Below are positions 9,157 to 18,236 of a DNA stretch of 64,000 bases, piece after piece. The position numbers were made by a program, and so were the translations under genes. Every line of letters begins with the position of its first letter. The stretch's first letter is position 1. The notes under the pieces are model-generated. The model did no database searches and had not been told where the DNA came from. It saw only the letters and a list, made by a program, of their open reading frames with translations. The stretch comes from Chitinophaga sp. (lineage in GTDB: Bacteria > Bacteroidota > Bacteroidia > Chitinophagales > Chitinophagaceae), in NCBI RefSeq assembly GCF_019236475.1, contig NZ_JAFAIX010000011.1, positions 186,001 to 250,000 on the forward strand, written 5' to 3'.

Positions 9157-9768
9157 TTATTTCACAGAAAATTCCAGCAGGCTGTCATCCTCAATAAAGG
9201 CTTCGAAGCCATCTCCTATTTCAGTCGGGCCTACGCCGGCAGGGGTACCGGTGAAGATGAGATCTCCGATGTTCAAGGTAAAATATTTGGAAATATAGGC
9301 AACGAGATAATCGAAAGAAAAGAGTAGATCTTTCGTATTTCCTTGCTGGGCCAGTGTTTTATTCTTATACAGGCAGAAATTGATATCTTTTTTATCCATT
9401 TCTGGCGTGATAGGTATGAATTTACCTACGATAGCAGAGTTATCGAAGGCTTTCGCGATTTCCCAAGGCAGCCCTTTGGCTTTTTGCTTTTCCTGGATAT
9501 CGCGGGCAGTGAAGTCGATACCTACCGAAATCTGGTCATAGTACTTATCAGCGAACTTTTCCTGAACATGCTTACCGTTCTTGCTCACTCTGAGTACCAG
9601 TTCACATTCATAGTGGAGATTGCTGGTAAACTCCGGGTAATAGAATGGGTGATTATTCTGTAGCAAGGCATTTTTCGGTTTCATGAAGATCACCGGTTCG
9701 GTTGGTACTTCATTTTTCAATTCTTTGGCATGGTCGGCATAGTTTCTACCTACGCAAATAATTTTCAT
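9157..9768 (-). CDS. Fumarylacetoacetate hydrolase-family protein (FAHD1/YcgM-like)
   Basis: 203 residues, the short single-domain form of the FAH fold. The start MKIICVGRNYADHAKEL and the segments FMKPKNAL, HYECELVLR (metal-binding Glu residues) and FTGTPAGVGP are family signatures. Enzymes of this subgroup act on acylpyruvates or oxaloacetate (decarboxylase or keto-enol tautomerase), so the precise reaction is open. A TAAATTTG -7 element lies on the same strand about 50 bp upstream, inside the 3' end of pth, which would allow separate transcription from pth. Confidence 0.92.
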   Translation of the reverse strand: MKIICVGRNYADHAKELKNEVPTEPVIFMKPKNALLQNNHPFYYPEFTSNLHYECELVLRVSKNGKHVQEKFADKYYDQISVGIDFTARDIQEKQKAKGLPWEIAKAFDNSAIVGKFIPITPEMDKKDINFCLYKNKTLAQQGNTKDLLFSFDYLVAYISKYFTLNIGDLIFTGTPAGVGPTEIGDGFEAFIEDDSLLEFSVK

Positions 9769-9817
9769 AATGCGCTTGTTTTTAAAGGTTAAATAAAGCA
9801 GATAGCTGCCATATTTA

Positions 9818-9825
9818 CAAATTTA
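9818..9825 (-). promoter_or_regulatory. Bacteroidota -7 element for the FAH-family gene
   Basis: Minus-strand TAAATTTG matches TAnnTTTG, 50 bp upstream of the start codon and overlapping the pth stop. No clear -33 partner. Confidence 0.35.
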
Positions 9826-10404
9826 CTTTACAGAAGGGTAAGTAAGGTTATTAAAAGTATTCATAGTCCGGGCAATTCCGGTCGTGGCAAAGCTCTCGAT
9901 TATTTCTACGGATTTCTCGATTTTCTCTTGTACGATGGCGATTTCATCGTGTTTCCATTTACCCAATACAAATTCCACCTGGCGGCCTTTGGGATAGTTA
10001 TTTCCGATGCCAAACCGGAGCCTTGGATATTGGCTGGTGGCCAGGGAATCCTGGATGCTTTTCAGGCCGTTATGACCCGCATCGCTACCACTGCCTCGAA
10101 GACGCATCACATCTAATGGAAGAGCGAGCTCATCTACGAGCACCAGCAGATTTTCTATAGAAATCTTTTCCTTATCCATCCAGTATTTGATGGCTTTCCC
10201 ACTGAGATTCATATACGTGGTAGGCTTAATAACGATAAATATTTTGCCTTTCCATTTGATTTCGGCTACATCTGCTAGTCGGTCGTTGTGAAAGGAGCCA
10301 TTATGTTTGGCCACAAAGGCATCTGCCACGTCAAATCCGATATTATGACGGGTATGCTGGTATTCCGCTCCGATATTTCCCAGTCCTGCTATTAAGTACT
10401 TCAT
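9823..10404 (-). CDS. pth: Peptidyl-tRNA hydrolase
   Basis: 193 residues, the usual length. It opens MKYLIAGLGNIGAEYQHTRH with the catalytic His in HTRHNIGF, and has the conserved KPTTYMNLSGKA, VDELALPLDVMRLRGSGSDAGHNGLKS and RLRFGIGNNYP blocks. It releases tRNA from peptidyl-tRNA that drops off the ribosome. It lies downstream of rplY and prs in the same orientation, a gene order common in Bacteroidota, but a strong hairpin separates it from rplY. Confidence 0.97.
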   Translation of the reverse strand: MKYLIAGLGNIGAEYQHTRHNIGFDVADAFVAKHNGSFHNDRLADVAEIKWKGKIFIVIKPTTYMNLSGKAIKYWMDKEKISIENLLVLVDELALPLDVMRLRGSGSDAGHNGLKSIQDSLATSQYPRLRFGIGNNYPKGRQVEFVLGKWKHDEIAIVQEKIEKSVEIIESFATTGIARTMNTFNNLTYPSVK

Positions 10405-10469
10405 AATGCAATTAACAGGTATAAAATTAAAGAAGATGAAGATTGGGTGCTTGGGTTGGTTCCAAAATT

Positions 10470-10499
10470 AAAGAGCCCACGCGATGGCGTGGGCTCTTT
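10470..10499 (-). terminator. Terminator after rplY
   Basis: A perfect 13-bp stem AAAGAGCCCACGC/GCGTGGGCTCTTT with loop GATG, 20 bp past the rplY stop. T-rich on both sides, so it can act in both directions. Confidence 0.88.
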
Positions 10500-10519
10500 T
10501 GAAAAATATTCCTAAAAGA

Positions 10520-11110
10520 TTATTTCTTTTTAGCATCTTTTTCAGCAGTTGCTTCTTCCTGACGCAACTGACGAGTCATAACTACAGACGCGATAGGAAT
10601 ACGTGGAGAGTTGGTGATTTCGATACCTTCAACTTTCACGTCTTCAACGCGGATGTTACCGTTCAGTTCCAGGTTTTCGATGTTTACTTCGATAGATTCA
10701 ACCAGGTGCTTAGGCAATGTTTTAACTTTCAGTGCTTTCAGTTTGCTAACCAGTTTACCACCGGCTTTAACACCTACAGACTGACCAACCAATTTGATAG
10801 GAATTGTCACGCTAACTGGTTTATCTTCTACCAGTTCCATGAAGTCGATGTGAGCCAGTTCGTCTGTAACAACGTCAAACTGCAGATCTTTCACTACGCA
10901 TTTGTAGGTTTTAGCGCCCAATTTAACTTCAGCGATTTGGAAATCAGCAGTGTAAACCAGGGTTTTGAAAGCTTTGGCAGGAGCTGAAAAGTTTACAGTT
11001 TCTGCACCCCCGTAAATAACACAAGGCACTTTTTCCTCAGAACGGATCGCGCGGGTGGCTTTTTTACCGAATTCGCTCCTGAGTTGTCCTTCGATGGTTA
11101 TTGTTTTCAT
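10520..11110 (-). CDS. rplY: 50S ribosomal protein L25/general stress protein Ctc
   Basis: 196 residues, the long Ctc-type L25. An N-terminal 5S-rRNA-binding L25 domain (MKTITIEGQLRSEFGKKATR, then EKVPCVIYGG) is followed by the TL5 C-terminal beta domain (GVKAGGKLVSKLKALKVKTLPKHL) and a Lys-rich tail. It binds 5S rRNA in the large subunit. It follows prs by 43 bp in the same direction, probably as one operon, and ends in a strong terminator. Confidence 0.96.
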   Translation of the reverse strand: MKTITIEGQLRSEFGKKATRAIRSEEKVPCVIYGGAETVNFSAPAKAFKTLVYTADFQIAEVKLGAKTYKCVVKDLQFDVVTDELAHIDFMELVEDKPVSVTIPIKLVGQSVGVKAGGKLVSKLKALKVKTLPKHLVESIEVNIENLELNGNIRVEDVKVEGIEITNSPRIPIASVVMTRQLRQEEATAEKDAKKK

Positions 11111-11153
11111 TGTTTAAACAATTTATATAAATGAATAAATAAATACTACTTCA

Positions 11154-12113
11154 TTAATCACCTCTGCGATGGCTATGAATAAACAGATTGGTGATCGATT
11201 TATTCTCGTGCATGTTGCGGATAGCCACTGCAAAGAGTTCTGCCACAGAGATCACTTTGATCTTAGGGCTATGCTGCTTCAATGGAATGGTATCACATAC
11301 CACCATTTCTTCCAGTACGGAATTTTCGATGTTTTCGTACGCTTTACCACTGAATACAGGGTGAGTACAGAAAGCACGAACACTTCTAGCGCCTTTCTCC
11401 TTCAGGAGGTTGGCAGCTTTGGAAAGCGTACCGGCAGTATCACAGATATCGTCAATGAGCACAATGTCCCTGTCTTTCACATCTCCGATAACAACCATAG
11501 AGGCAATCTCATTGGCACGTTTACGGTGTTTATCACAGATCACCATTTCGGCGCCGAAATAGGCAGCTATTTCGCGTACACGACTGGTGCTACCTACGTC
11601 AGGGGACGCAAAGGTAAGATTTTCCAGCTTTAATTGCTCAATGTAAGGGATAAAAATCGCAGAGCTATCCAGGTGATCCACCGGAATATCAAAGAATCCC
11701 TGGATTTGCGGAGCATGTAAGTCCATGGTAATTACCCTGTTAGCTCCTGCTGAAGTCAGCAAATTCGCTACCAGTTTAGACCCAATAGCCACACGTGGCT
11801 TGTCTTTCCTGTCCTGACGAGCGAAGCCGAAATAAGGAATTACTGCGGTAATATACCCTGCAGATGCACGCTTAGCTGCGTCGATCATCAAGAGCAGCTC
11901 CATCAGATTGTCAGAAGGAGCATTGGTTCCCTGAATCAGGAAAACATAGTCACCGCGAATACTTTCCAGGAATACAGGCTGAAATTCGCCGTCACTGAAT
12001 TTCTGGATTTTTGCTTTACCAAGGCCATTAAGTCCGTTTCCGTAGCGCTTGGCGATTTTCTCTGCCAATGCCGGATTACTGTTGCCTGTGAAGATTTTTA
12101 CTGAAGGTTGCAT
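11154..12113 (-). CDS. prs: Ribose-phosphate pyrophosphokinase
   Basis: 319 residues. It makes PRPP from ribose 5-phosphate and ATP for nucleotide, His and Trp synthesis. Visible motifs: the start region KIFTGNSNPALAEKIAK, the catalytic flexible loop/ATP region FGFARQDRKDKPR, the divalent-metal segment VITMDLHAPQIQGFFDIPVDHL, and the PRPP-binding loop DIVLIDDICDTAGTL. A minus-strand TAGTTTTG (12133-12140) sits 20 bp upstream as its -7 element. It heads a probable prs-rplY unit. Confidence 0.97.
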   Translation of the reverse strand: MQPSVKIFTGNSNPALAEKIAKRYGNGLNGLGKAKIQKFSDGEFQPVFLESIRGDYVFLIQGTNAPSDNLMELLLMIDAAKRASAGYITAVIPYFGFARQDRKDKPRVAIGSKLVANLLTSAGANRVITMDLHAPQIQGFFDIPVDHLDSSAIFIPYIEQLKLENLTFASPDVGSTSRVREIAAYFGAEMVICDKHRKRANEIASMVVIGDVKDRDIVLIDDICDTAGTLSKAANLLKEKGARSVRAFCTHPVFSGKAYENIENSVLEEMVVCDTIPLKQHSPKIKVISVAELFAVAIRNMHENKSITNLFIHSHRRGD

Positions 12114-12442
12114 ACTAGTGGAAAAGAGGATGCAAAACTATGATTTTTTGAGAGTTCCCGCAGCAATTTTTTCGCACAAATTTAATATTGACGAAATAAT
12201 TAATTCATACTTATCTCATAAACATATCAATACACACTACTTATACAAATGCTTTTTAATGCGGAGCTGACCCCAAAGTGCAGCACAGTGCAGCGTCACC
12301 GCCCTTCGCCCCGTTGCTACCGCAGGCGTAGCAATTGTAATGAAAAGACTTTTTAGGCTGCTCCTAGTAAATAAAGAAATATGTTTAGGGAGACACGTAT
12401 CTTCCAGGATGAGATCGTATCTTTAAGTAAAGTCAGAGAGGT
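12114..12442. other. Intergenic region between divergent prs and radC
   Basis: 329 bp without a gene. An AT-rich half next to prs carries its -7 box (12133-12140). A GC-rich islet (about 12263-12335) contains the repeat GTGCAGC-aca-GTGCAGC and a hairpin TTGCTAC/GTAGCAA with a 7-nt loop (12314-12334). A plus-strand TATCTTTA (12418-12425) is a poor -7 match for radC. No tRNA-like fold was found. Confidence 0.4.
12133..12140 (-). promoter_or_regulatory. -7 element for prs
   Basis: Minus-strand TAGTTTTG, a match to TAnnTTTG, 20 bp upstream of the prs start. A TTG lies 23 bp further upstream, slightly beyond ideal spacing. Confidence 0.4.
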
Positions 12443-13150
12443 ATGTTTGTGAATGTTAACCCAACCAATTACGTGGCCATTAAAAAATGGTCCGATGGGG
12501 ATAAACCCCGTGAAAAGCTCATCGATAAAGGCGCTACCGCCCTCAGTGATGCAGAACTACTAGCCATTCTTCTGCACACTGGCCATCAGCAAAAATCTGC
12601 CGTAGATCTAGCCCGAGAAATACTCCGGCTCGCAAAAGATAACCTATCCGAACTAGGTAGGCTTAATGTGAATGATCTTCGCAAGCTGAAAGGCATGGGC
12701 ACTGCCAAAGCCGTGACCATAGTAGCCGCCCTGGAACTCTCCAGGCGCAGGCAGGCTTCCCGCGTACTCCAGAAAAACGTGATTCAAACCAGTTCGGATG
12801 CGGCACTTTTCTTTAAGCCACTCCTCGCAGATCAGCACCACGAATCATTCTATGTCATGTTCCTCAATCACGCCAACAAAGTTTTACAGTGCAAATGCGT
12901 CAGCAGCGGAGGCATGTCCAGCACAGTAGCCGATCCCAGGATTATTTTCCGGGAAGCCCTGGATCTACATGCCACCAAAATAATCCTCTGTCACAACCAT
13001 CCAAGCGGCAGCCTGCGGCCCAGCCAGGCGGATATCTCCGTGACAAAAAAAATCAAAAGTGCGGCAGCCCTTTTCGATATAGAGGTGCTGGATCACATCA
13101 TAGTGGCCGAAACAGGGTATTTAAGCCTGGTGGAAGAAGGCGTGATTTAA
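12443..13150 (+). CDS. radC: RadC/JAB1-type metalloprotein
   Basis: 235 residues. An N-terminal helix-hairpin-helix region (KLKGMGTAKAVTIVAALEL, about residues 75-95) precedes the RadC JAB/MPN domain with the metal motif HNHPSGSLRPSQAD. The family was named for DNA repair, but that role was withdrawn for the E. coli protein; its activity is uncertain. It starts at an ATG after GAGAGGT, a good ribosome-binding site for this group. It stands upstream of a Gfo/Idh oxidoreductase gene, 47 bp apart. Confidence 0.94.
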   Translation: MFVNVNPTNYVAIKKWSDGDKPREKLIDKGATALSDAELLAILLHTGHQQKSAVDLAREILRLAKDNLSELGRLNVNDLRKLKGMGTAKAVTIVAALELSRRRQASRVLQKNVIQTSSDAALFFKPLLADQHHESFYVMFLNHANKVLQCKCVSSGGMSSTVADPRIIFREALDLHATKIILCHNHPSGSLRPSQADISVTKKIKSAAALFDIEVLDHIIVAETGYLSLVEEGVI

Positions 13151-13197
13151 AAATGCATAATTGTGATTACTTTCGCATCAATTTATTCAAATCCAAT

Positions 13198-14184
13198 ATG
13201 CTCAAAATAGGAATCTTCGGGGTAGGACATCTAGGGAAAATCCACCTTTCTCAGTTAGTAACCATGAAAGACGTTGAAGTAGTAGGCTTCTTCGATCCCA
13301 GCGACGCAAACGCAGCCAGTATCGCGGATTTATATAATATTCCACGATTCAAATCAGCGGAAGAACTCATTCTCGCAGTAGATGCCATAGACATCGTCGC
13401 TCCTACTACCCTCCATTTCAACCTCTGTGAAATGGCCATCCGCAACGGCAAACACATTTTTGTGGAAAAGCCAATGACCAATACCATCGATGAAGCTAAA
13501 ACCCTGGTAAAACTGGTGGAAGAAGCGAATATCAAATTCCAGGTAGGTCATGTGGAAAGATTCAACCCAGCCTTCTTGAGCCTCAAAGGTTATGACCTCA
13601 ATCCCATGTTTATTGAGGTACATCGCCTCGCTGAATTCAACCCTCGCGGTACAGATGTAAGCGTTATCCTCGATCTCATGATCCACGATATCGATATCGT
13701 GCTCAGTATCGTGAAATCCTCTATCAGCCGTATCTCCGCTAGCGGTGTTGCGGTAATGAGCGATACTCCTGATATTGCAAACGTACGTATCGAATTCCAT
13801 AACGGTTGCGTAGCCAACCTGACCTCCAGCCGCATCTCCCTGAAGAAAATGCGCAAAATGCGCCTCTTCCAGAAAGATGCTTATATCGGTATTGATTTCC
13901 TGGACAAAAAATCCGAAATCATTAAACTGAAATCACCTGCTGATGAAGGTAAATTCACCCTGGATATCGAAACCAACAGCGGTAAGAAAACCATCGCCAT
14001 CGATAACCCAGAAATCAAACAAACAAATGCCATTCGCATGGAACTGGAAATGTTCCGCGACAGCATCCTGCAAAACAAACCAGTTGCAGTTACGGCGGTA
14101 GATGGCCTCATGGCAGTAGATGTAGCCCATCAAATCCTCCACAAAATCAATAAGACCCTCGCCGAAGAACAGGCGACTAAATAA
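13198..14184 (+). CDS. Gfo/Idh/MocA-family NAD(P)-dependent oxidoreductase
   Basis: 328 residues. The N-terminal Rossmann fold starts MLKIGIFGVGHLGKIH (GxGxxG variant) and holds the family signature VEKPMTNTIDEAK, whose EKP Lys is catalytic. The C-terminal alpha/beta substrate domain contains DLMIHDIDIV with the active-site HD pair. The reading frame is open far upstream into radC, but that part has no homology and the ATG at 13198 fits the fold exactly. The substrate is unknown; relatives in Bacteroidota act on nucleotide sugars or inositol-like compounds. Confidence 0.93.
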   Translation: MLKIGIFGVGHLGKIHLSQLVTMKDVEVVGFFDPSDANAASIADLYNIPRFKSAEELILAVDAIDIVAPTTLHFNLCEMAIRNGKHIFVEKPMTNTIDEAKTLVKLVEEANIKFQVGHVERFNPAFLSLKGYDLNPMFIEVHRLAEFNPRGTDVSVILDLMIHDIDIVLSIVKSSISRISASGVAVMSDTPDIANVRIEFHNGCVANLTSSRISLKKMRKMRLFQKDAYIGIDFLDKKSEIIKLKSPADEGKFTLDIETNSGKKTIAIDNPEIKQTNAIRMELEMFRDSILQNKPVAVTAVDGLMAVDVAHQILHKINKTLAEEQATK

Positions 14185-14232
14185 AGTAACTATTTCCGCT
14201 GTCAGTCCGTTTCAGATACATAAAAATTTCCC

Positions 14233-14571
14233 ATGAAACGTACCTGCTACTGGCTGACAGCAATTCTCTTTCTTTCCTCCTGCATTACAGATCCACCTCC
14301 CGGCCCTTCTTTCCAACGTATACTTTATAACGAAACTGCTTGCAATGATCCCTGGGGAAAAGCAGTCAATACAACGCCTACCCTGGTAGACAAATGGCTA
14401 CAGGATAAAGGTATCCATACCGCATACAACACGGAATTGGAAGGCTCCACAGCCGATTCCCTGTTACAGTCGCCCGATTGCAGCAAACAAACTGGACGCC
14501 GTTATGTATTGGCTATTTATTCAACAGATGTGCAAAAGGCAATTGACGCCGGTGTAAAACCAACAAAATAA
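14233..14571 (+). CDS. Small putative lipoprotein of unknown function
   Basis: 112 residues with a lipoprotein signal MKRTCYWLTAILFLSSC (lipid Cys about residue 17) and a mature part of about 95 residues containing two further Cys (in ETACND and SPDCSK). I recognise no family. It is probably exported and lipid-anchored. It lies 48 bp after the Gfo/Idh gene on the same strand, and its stop codon directly abuts that of the convergent ispD, with no base between them. Confidence 0.75.
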   Translation: MKRTCYWLTAILFLSSCITDPPPGPSFQRILYNETACNDPWGKAVNTTPTLVDKWLQDKGIHTAYNTELEGSTADSLLQSPDCSKQTGRRYVLAIYSTDVQKAIDAGVKPTK

Positions 14572-15249
14572 TTAGCGCTCTGCCAGCAAAGCCGCAGCTA
14601 TCACCAAGTCCAGCGGACGCGTGATTTTGATATTGGCCTCCTCTCCTGCCACCAGGTGTACGAAGTGTCCCATATGTTCCGCTACTGTGGCTTCATCGGT
14701 GAAGAGGGGATCATAAGGCTGATCAAAGGCGGGTAAAATGATTTCAGAAAGAAAGGTCTGAGGAGTCTGAACAATTTTATACTTTTCCCGGTCTACTGCA
14801 CGGTTTCCCATTGCATTGGTTTCCCGGATACTGTCTTTCATATCGATGACTGGAATGGCGCTACCATGGCTCAACGCAGCTTCATAACACCTACGGATCA
14901 ACGAAGTGGACACCAAGGGTCTTACACCGTCATGCACAAACACCACGGCATTGCTTCCTGCTTGTTGCAAACCATTGCGTACCGAATGGAAACGTGTCTC
15001 CCCACCCTTTACCAACGTAATATCCGGACGCACTTCGAAATGAGTCAATACCTTTTCAGCGGTTTCAAAATGGGCTTCTGGTAATACCAGCACAATCCTC
15101 ATATCAGGAAAAGCATTCGCGAAAGCGGCAATGGTATGGTATAAAACGGGTTTGCCCGCCAGTTCCAGGAATTGTTTGGGAATGGCGCTCTGCATGCGGG
15201 AACCGGAACCTCCGGCAACAATGATGGCAACTTTTTTTCGCTGTTCCAT
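14572..15249 (-). CDS. ispD: 2-C-methyl-D-erythritol 4-phosphate cytidylyltransferase
   Basis: 225 residues. The nucleotide-binding signature IIVAGGSGSRMQSAIPKQF is at the N-terminus, with FVHDGVRPLVS and TDEATVAEHMG further on, all typical of IspD. It transfers CMP to MEP in the non-mevalonate isoprenoid pathway. Downstream of queA in the same direction, with the queA terminator between the two genes. Confidence 0.96.
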   Translation of the reverse strand: MEQRKKVAIIVAGGSGSRMQSAIPKQFLELAGKPVLYHTIAAFANAFPDMRIVLVLPEAHFETAEKVLTHFEVRPDITLVKGGETRFHSVRNGLQQAGSNAVVFVHDGVRPLVSTSLIRRCYEAALSHGSAIPVIDMKDSIRETNAMGNRAVDREKYKIVQTPQTFLSEIILPAFDQPYDPLFTDEATVAEHMGHFVHLVAGEEANIKITRPLDLVIAAALLAER

Positions 15250-15283
15250 GAAGTTGAAAAGTACAGTAAGATATTAACAAAAA

Positions 15284-15316
15284 AAATTCCCACCGGCGGG
15301 AGGCGGGTGGGAATTT
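15284..15316 (-). terminator. Terminator after queA
   Basis: An 11-bp stem AAATTCCCACC/GGTGGGAATTT with an 11-nt GC-rich loop. On the minus strand it follows the queA stop by 16 bp and runs into T residues, between queA and ispD. Confidence 0.8.
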
Positions 15317-15332
15317 GAAAAGATGATTATCA

Positions 15333-16382
15333 TTAGAGAATCAGCATGGCATCACCATAACTGAAGAAACGATATTTCTCTTTGATTGCTTGCTGATAAG
15401 CTTCCATTACCAGGTCATAACCAGCAAATGCGCAAGTCATGATCAACAGACTGGTTTTAGGAAGATGGAAATTGGTTACCAGGGCATTCGGAATTGCGAA
15501 ATCATAAGGAGGATGGATGAAGGTGTTTGTCCAGCCTTCAGCCGCTTTCAGATGATTTTGAGCAGTTACGGAAGATTCCACTGCACGTACGGAAGTAGTA
15601 CCGATAGCGCAGATTCTGCGGTTTTCTTCTTTCGCCTTGTTTACAATTTTCACTGCATGTTCATCGATGTGGAAATACTCAGCATCCATTTTGTGTTTGC
15701 TCAGATCTTCTACTTCAATAGGACGGAAAGTACCCAAACCAGTGTGGAGGGTTACTTCTGCAAATTTAACACCTTTGATTTCCAGGCGTTTGATCAGCTC
15801 ACGGCTGAAGTGCAAACCAGCAGTAGGAGCCGCTACAGCGCCTTCATACTTTGCATAAACTGTCTGATAACGCTCTTTATCTTCTTCTTCTGGTTTACGC
15901 TTGATGTATTTTGGTAACGGCGTTTCTCCCAGGGTATCCAAAACTTGCTTGAACTCATCGTCGTTGCCTTCGAAGAGGAAGCGAATGGTACGGCCTCTGG
16001 AAGTAGTGTTATCAATTACTTCAGCTACCAGTGACTCATCGTCACCAAAATAAAGTTTATTACCAACACGGATTTTACGCGCTGGATCCACAATAACATC
16101 CCACAGACGGTTTTGCTTGTTCAGCTCACGCAGCAGGAATACCTCGATTTTTGCGCCTGTCTTCTCCTTGCGACCATACAACCTTGCAGGAAATACCTTC
16201 GTATTGTTCACAATCATTACATCCTTGTCATTGAAATAACCCAGGATGTCCTTGAAAACTTTGTGCTCAATTTTTCCGGTAGCACGATGTACCACCATCA
16301 AACGTGATTCATCTCTGGTTTTGGAAGGATGCTGTGCAATGAGATTTAAAGGCAGGTCGAATTTAAACTGTGATAGTTTCAT
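15333..16382 (-). CDS. queA: S-adenosylmethionine:tRNA ribosyltransferase-isomerase
   Basis: 349 residues. [19 protein letters not shown] is the family N-terminus, with [41 protein letters not shown] and a C-terminal [17 protein letters not shown]. It transfers the ribosyl part of SAM to preQ1 in tRNA, giving epoxyqueuosine. A TTTG-N20-TAACTTTG promoter overlaps the longer in-frame start at 16415, so the ATG at 16382 is used. Confidence 0.97.
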   Translation of the reverse strand: MKLSQFKFDLPLNLIAQHPSKTRDESRLMVVHRATGKIEHKVFKDILGYFNDKDVMIVNNTKVFPARLYGRKEKTGAKIEVFLLRELNKQNRLWDVIVDPARKIRVGNKLYFGDDESLVAEVIDNTTSRGRTIRFLFEGNDDEFKQVLDTLGETPLPKYIKRKPEEEDKERYQTVYAKYEGAVAAPTAGLHFSRELIKRLEIKGVKFAEVTLHTGLGTFRPIEVEDLSKHKMDAEYFHIDEHAVKIVNKAKEENRRICAIGTTSVRAVESSVTAQNHLKAAEGWTNTFIHPPYDFAIPNALVTNFHLPKTSLLIMTCAFAGYDLVMEAYQQAIKEKYRFFSYGDAMLIL

Positions 16383-16412
16383 ATTACGGTATGAATAGAT
16401 TTTTAAAGTGCG

Positions 16413-16444
16413 CAAAGTTACCTATTTTTCTCCACTTCGTCAAA
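16413..16444 (-). promoter_or_regulatory. Bacteroidota -33/-7 promoter for queA
   Basis: On the minus strand, TTTG (16441-16444), 20 bp, then TAACTTTG (16413-16420): a full match to the group's housekeeping consensus, 30 bp from the chosen start codon. Confidence 0.65.
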
Positions 16445-16481
16445 AAATGGTAATTGTTGCTATGAATCAATAAATTATACA

Positions 16482-18215
16482 TTAAATTCCTTTAGGTATG
16501 GCAGCTATCAGTTGTTGGGTGTATGGATCCTGTGGATGATGATAAATTCGGTCTGCATCCCCGCTTTCCACAATCCGACCCTTCTGCATCACCAGCATGC
16601 GATCACTGATAAACCTCACCACCGATAAATCATGAGAGATAAAAATACAACTGAAACCGAATTCTTCCCGTAAACTTATCAGCAGATTCAATACCTGTGC
16701 CTGTATGCTCACATCTAGCGCGGCTACCGATTCATCACAGATAATAAAGGAAGGATTTACTGCTAATGCTCTCGCAATAACGATACGCTGTCGCTGTCCA
16801 CCGGAAAACTCATGTGGGTACCGGTTAAAGTGTTCTGGGAGCAGGTTTACCTTGTCCAACAACTCCAATGCCTTTTGCATTCTCCCCTGGGCATCTCCAT
16901 ACAATCCATGTACCTCCATTGGTTCCAACAGCGCTTTCCCTACGGGAATTCTGGGGTTCAGCGAAGAGTAAGGATCCTGGAAGATGAGCTGGATATCTTT
17001 CCGCATGGCCCGCATCGCCGTGGCCGACAAACTCCTCAAATCCTGTCCTTTATAAACAATACTTCCTCCAGTTGGTTCTATCAATCTCAATAAACTCCTA
17101 CCAAGCGTGGTTTTACCGCAACCAGACTCTCCTACCAGACCAAGCGTTTCTCCCACTCGCAAGTCAAAACTCACATCATCCACCGCTTTCCGCCATTCCA
17201 ATACCTTTCCAGTGATGGAACGTTTGAGCGGAAACCAGGTACAAAGTCCTTTTACTTCCAGCATCGGTGGTTGCGCAGCCAGTTGGGTCCGGCGAGCTTC
17301 CTGCTGTACAGGACTCATGATCAACGTATTTACAAAGGATTTCACAGAAGTGGTGTCTGTACCTCCAGTATTATCCATAAAATCCCGGATCACAGGGAGC
17401 CTTGTCAGTCGCTTATCCAACGGCGGCCTACAAGCTAGTAACCCTTTCGTATAGGCGTGCACGGGATGATGGAAAACCTGCGCTACGGGGCCTTCTTCCA
17501 CAATATCCCCTTTGTACATCACCATTACCCTGGAGGCAATTTCGGCCACTACACCCAGATCATGGGTAATAAACAGCACACTCATATCCATCTGTTGCTG
17601 TAATTCTTTCAGCAATTCCAGGATAGCTTTTTGTACGGTAACGTCTAGGGCGGTGGTAGGCTCATCTGCGATGAGCAGTTTAGGTTCGCAGGAGATAGCC
17701 ATAGCGATCATCACGCGTTGTTTTTGGCCACCGGATAATTCGTGCGGGTATCGGTGTAACATCGCTTCCGGATCGGGAAGCTTCACTTTTTCGAACAGGG
17801 CAACTGTTTTGGCGGCAGCTTCCTGACGAGAGATATTTTTATGGAGACGAATTGCTTCTGACACCTGGAATCCACAGGTTAACAGCGGGTTCAGGGAAGT
17901 CATCGGCTCCTGGAAAACCATAGCCACTTCATTCCCGCGATAGCCACGCACGGCATCAGGAGAGAGCCGGAGAAGATTGACTGGATCGGCATCAGTATAG
18001 TATAATATCTGTCCGCTTTCAATCCTGCCGGGCTCCTGTACCAGTTGCATGAGGGAGAGCGCTGTAACGGATTTTCCGGAACCGGATTCTCCTACTACGC
18101 CTATCATCTCTCCTTTCCCAATGGTAAAGGAGATACTTTTAACGGCTGTTATTTCTTTTTGGTCCGACCGAAAAGTTACTTTCAGGTCTTTTATCTCTGC
18201 CCGCGTGGATTGCAT
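16482..18215 (-). CDS. Peptide-type ABC transporter, two fused ATPase domains
   Basis: 577 residues with two complete nucleotide-binding domains of the DppD/DppF-OppD/OppF class. NBD1 has [17 protein letters not shown] and [14 protein letters not shown]2 has [17 protein letters not shown] and a diverged Walker [13 protein letters not shown], where Ser replaces the usual Pro. A short Opp/Dpp C-terminal region follows NBD1. It should energise import (or export, YejF/GsiA-like) of peptides or similar solutes at the inner membrane. No permease or binding-protein gene is adjacent, so its partners are elsewhere. The ATG at 18215 is preferred to a TTG at 18233. The amn gene ends 21 bp upstream. Confidence 0.93.
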   Translation of the reverse strand: MQSTRAEIKDLKVTFRSDQKEITAVKSISFTIGKGEMIGVVGESGSGKSVTALSLMQLVQEPGRIESGQILYYTDADPVNLLRLSPDAVRGYRGNEVAMVFQEPMTSLNPLLTCGFQVSEAIRLHKNISRQEAAAKTVALFEKVKLPDPEAMLHRYPHELSGGQKQRVMIAMAISCEPKLLIADEPTTALDVTVQKAILELLKELQQQMDMSVLFITHDLGVVAEIASRVMVMYKGDIVEEGPVAQVFHHPVHAYTKGLLACRPPLDKRLTRLPVIRDFMDNTGGTDTTSVKSFVNTLIMSPVQQEARRTQLAAQPPMLEVKGLCTWFPLKRSITGKVLEWRKAVDDVSFDLRVGETLGLVGESGCGKTTLGRSLLRLIEPTGGSIVYKGQDLRSLSATAMRAMRKDIQLIFQDPYSSLNPRIPVGKALLEPMEVHGLYGDAQGRMQKALELLDKVNLLPEHFNRYPHEFSGGQRQRIVIARALAVNPSFIICDESVAALDVSIQAQVLNLLISLREEFGFSCIFISHDLSVVRFISDRMLVMQKGRIVESGDADRIYHHPQDPYTQQLIAAIPKGI

Positions 18216-18236
18216 AGCGGGAAGATACAACAAATC

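Noticed and set aside
10484-10987. Plus-strand frame antisense to rplY
   Set aside because: A Phe/Gln/Asn-rich shadow of the L25 gene.
12114-12442. tRNA gene beside prs or radC
   Set aside because: The hairpins present do not form a cloverleaf and there is no T-loop GTTC-type motif.
12889-13197. N-terminal extension of the Gfo/Idh oxidoreductase into radC
   Set aside because: The extension is Arg/Gln/Ser-rich noise in another frame of radC; the Rossmann fold starts exactly at the ATG at 13198.
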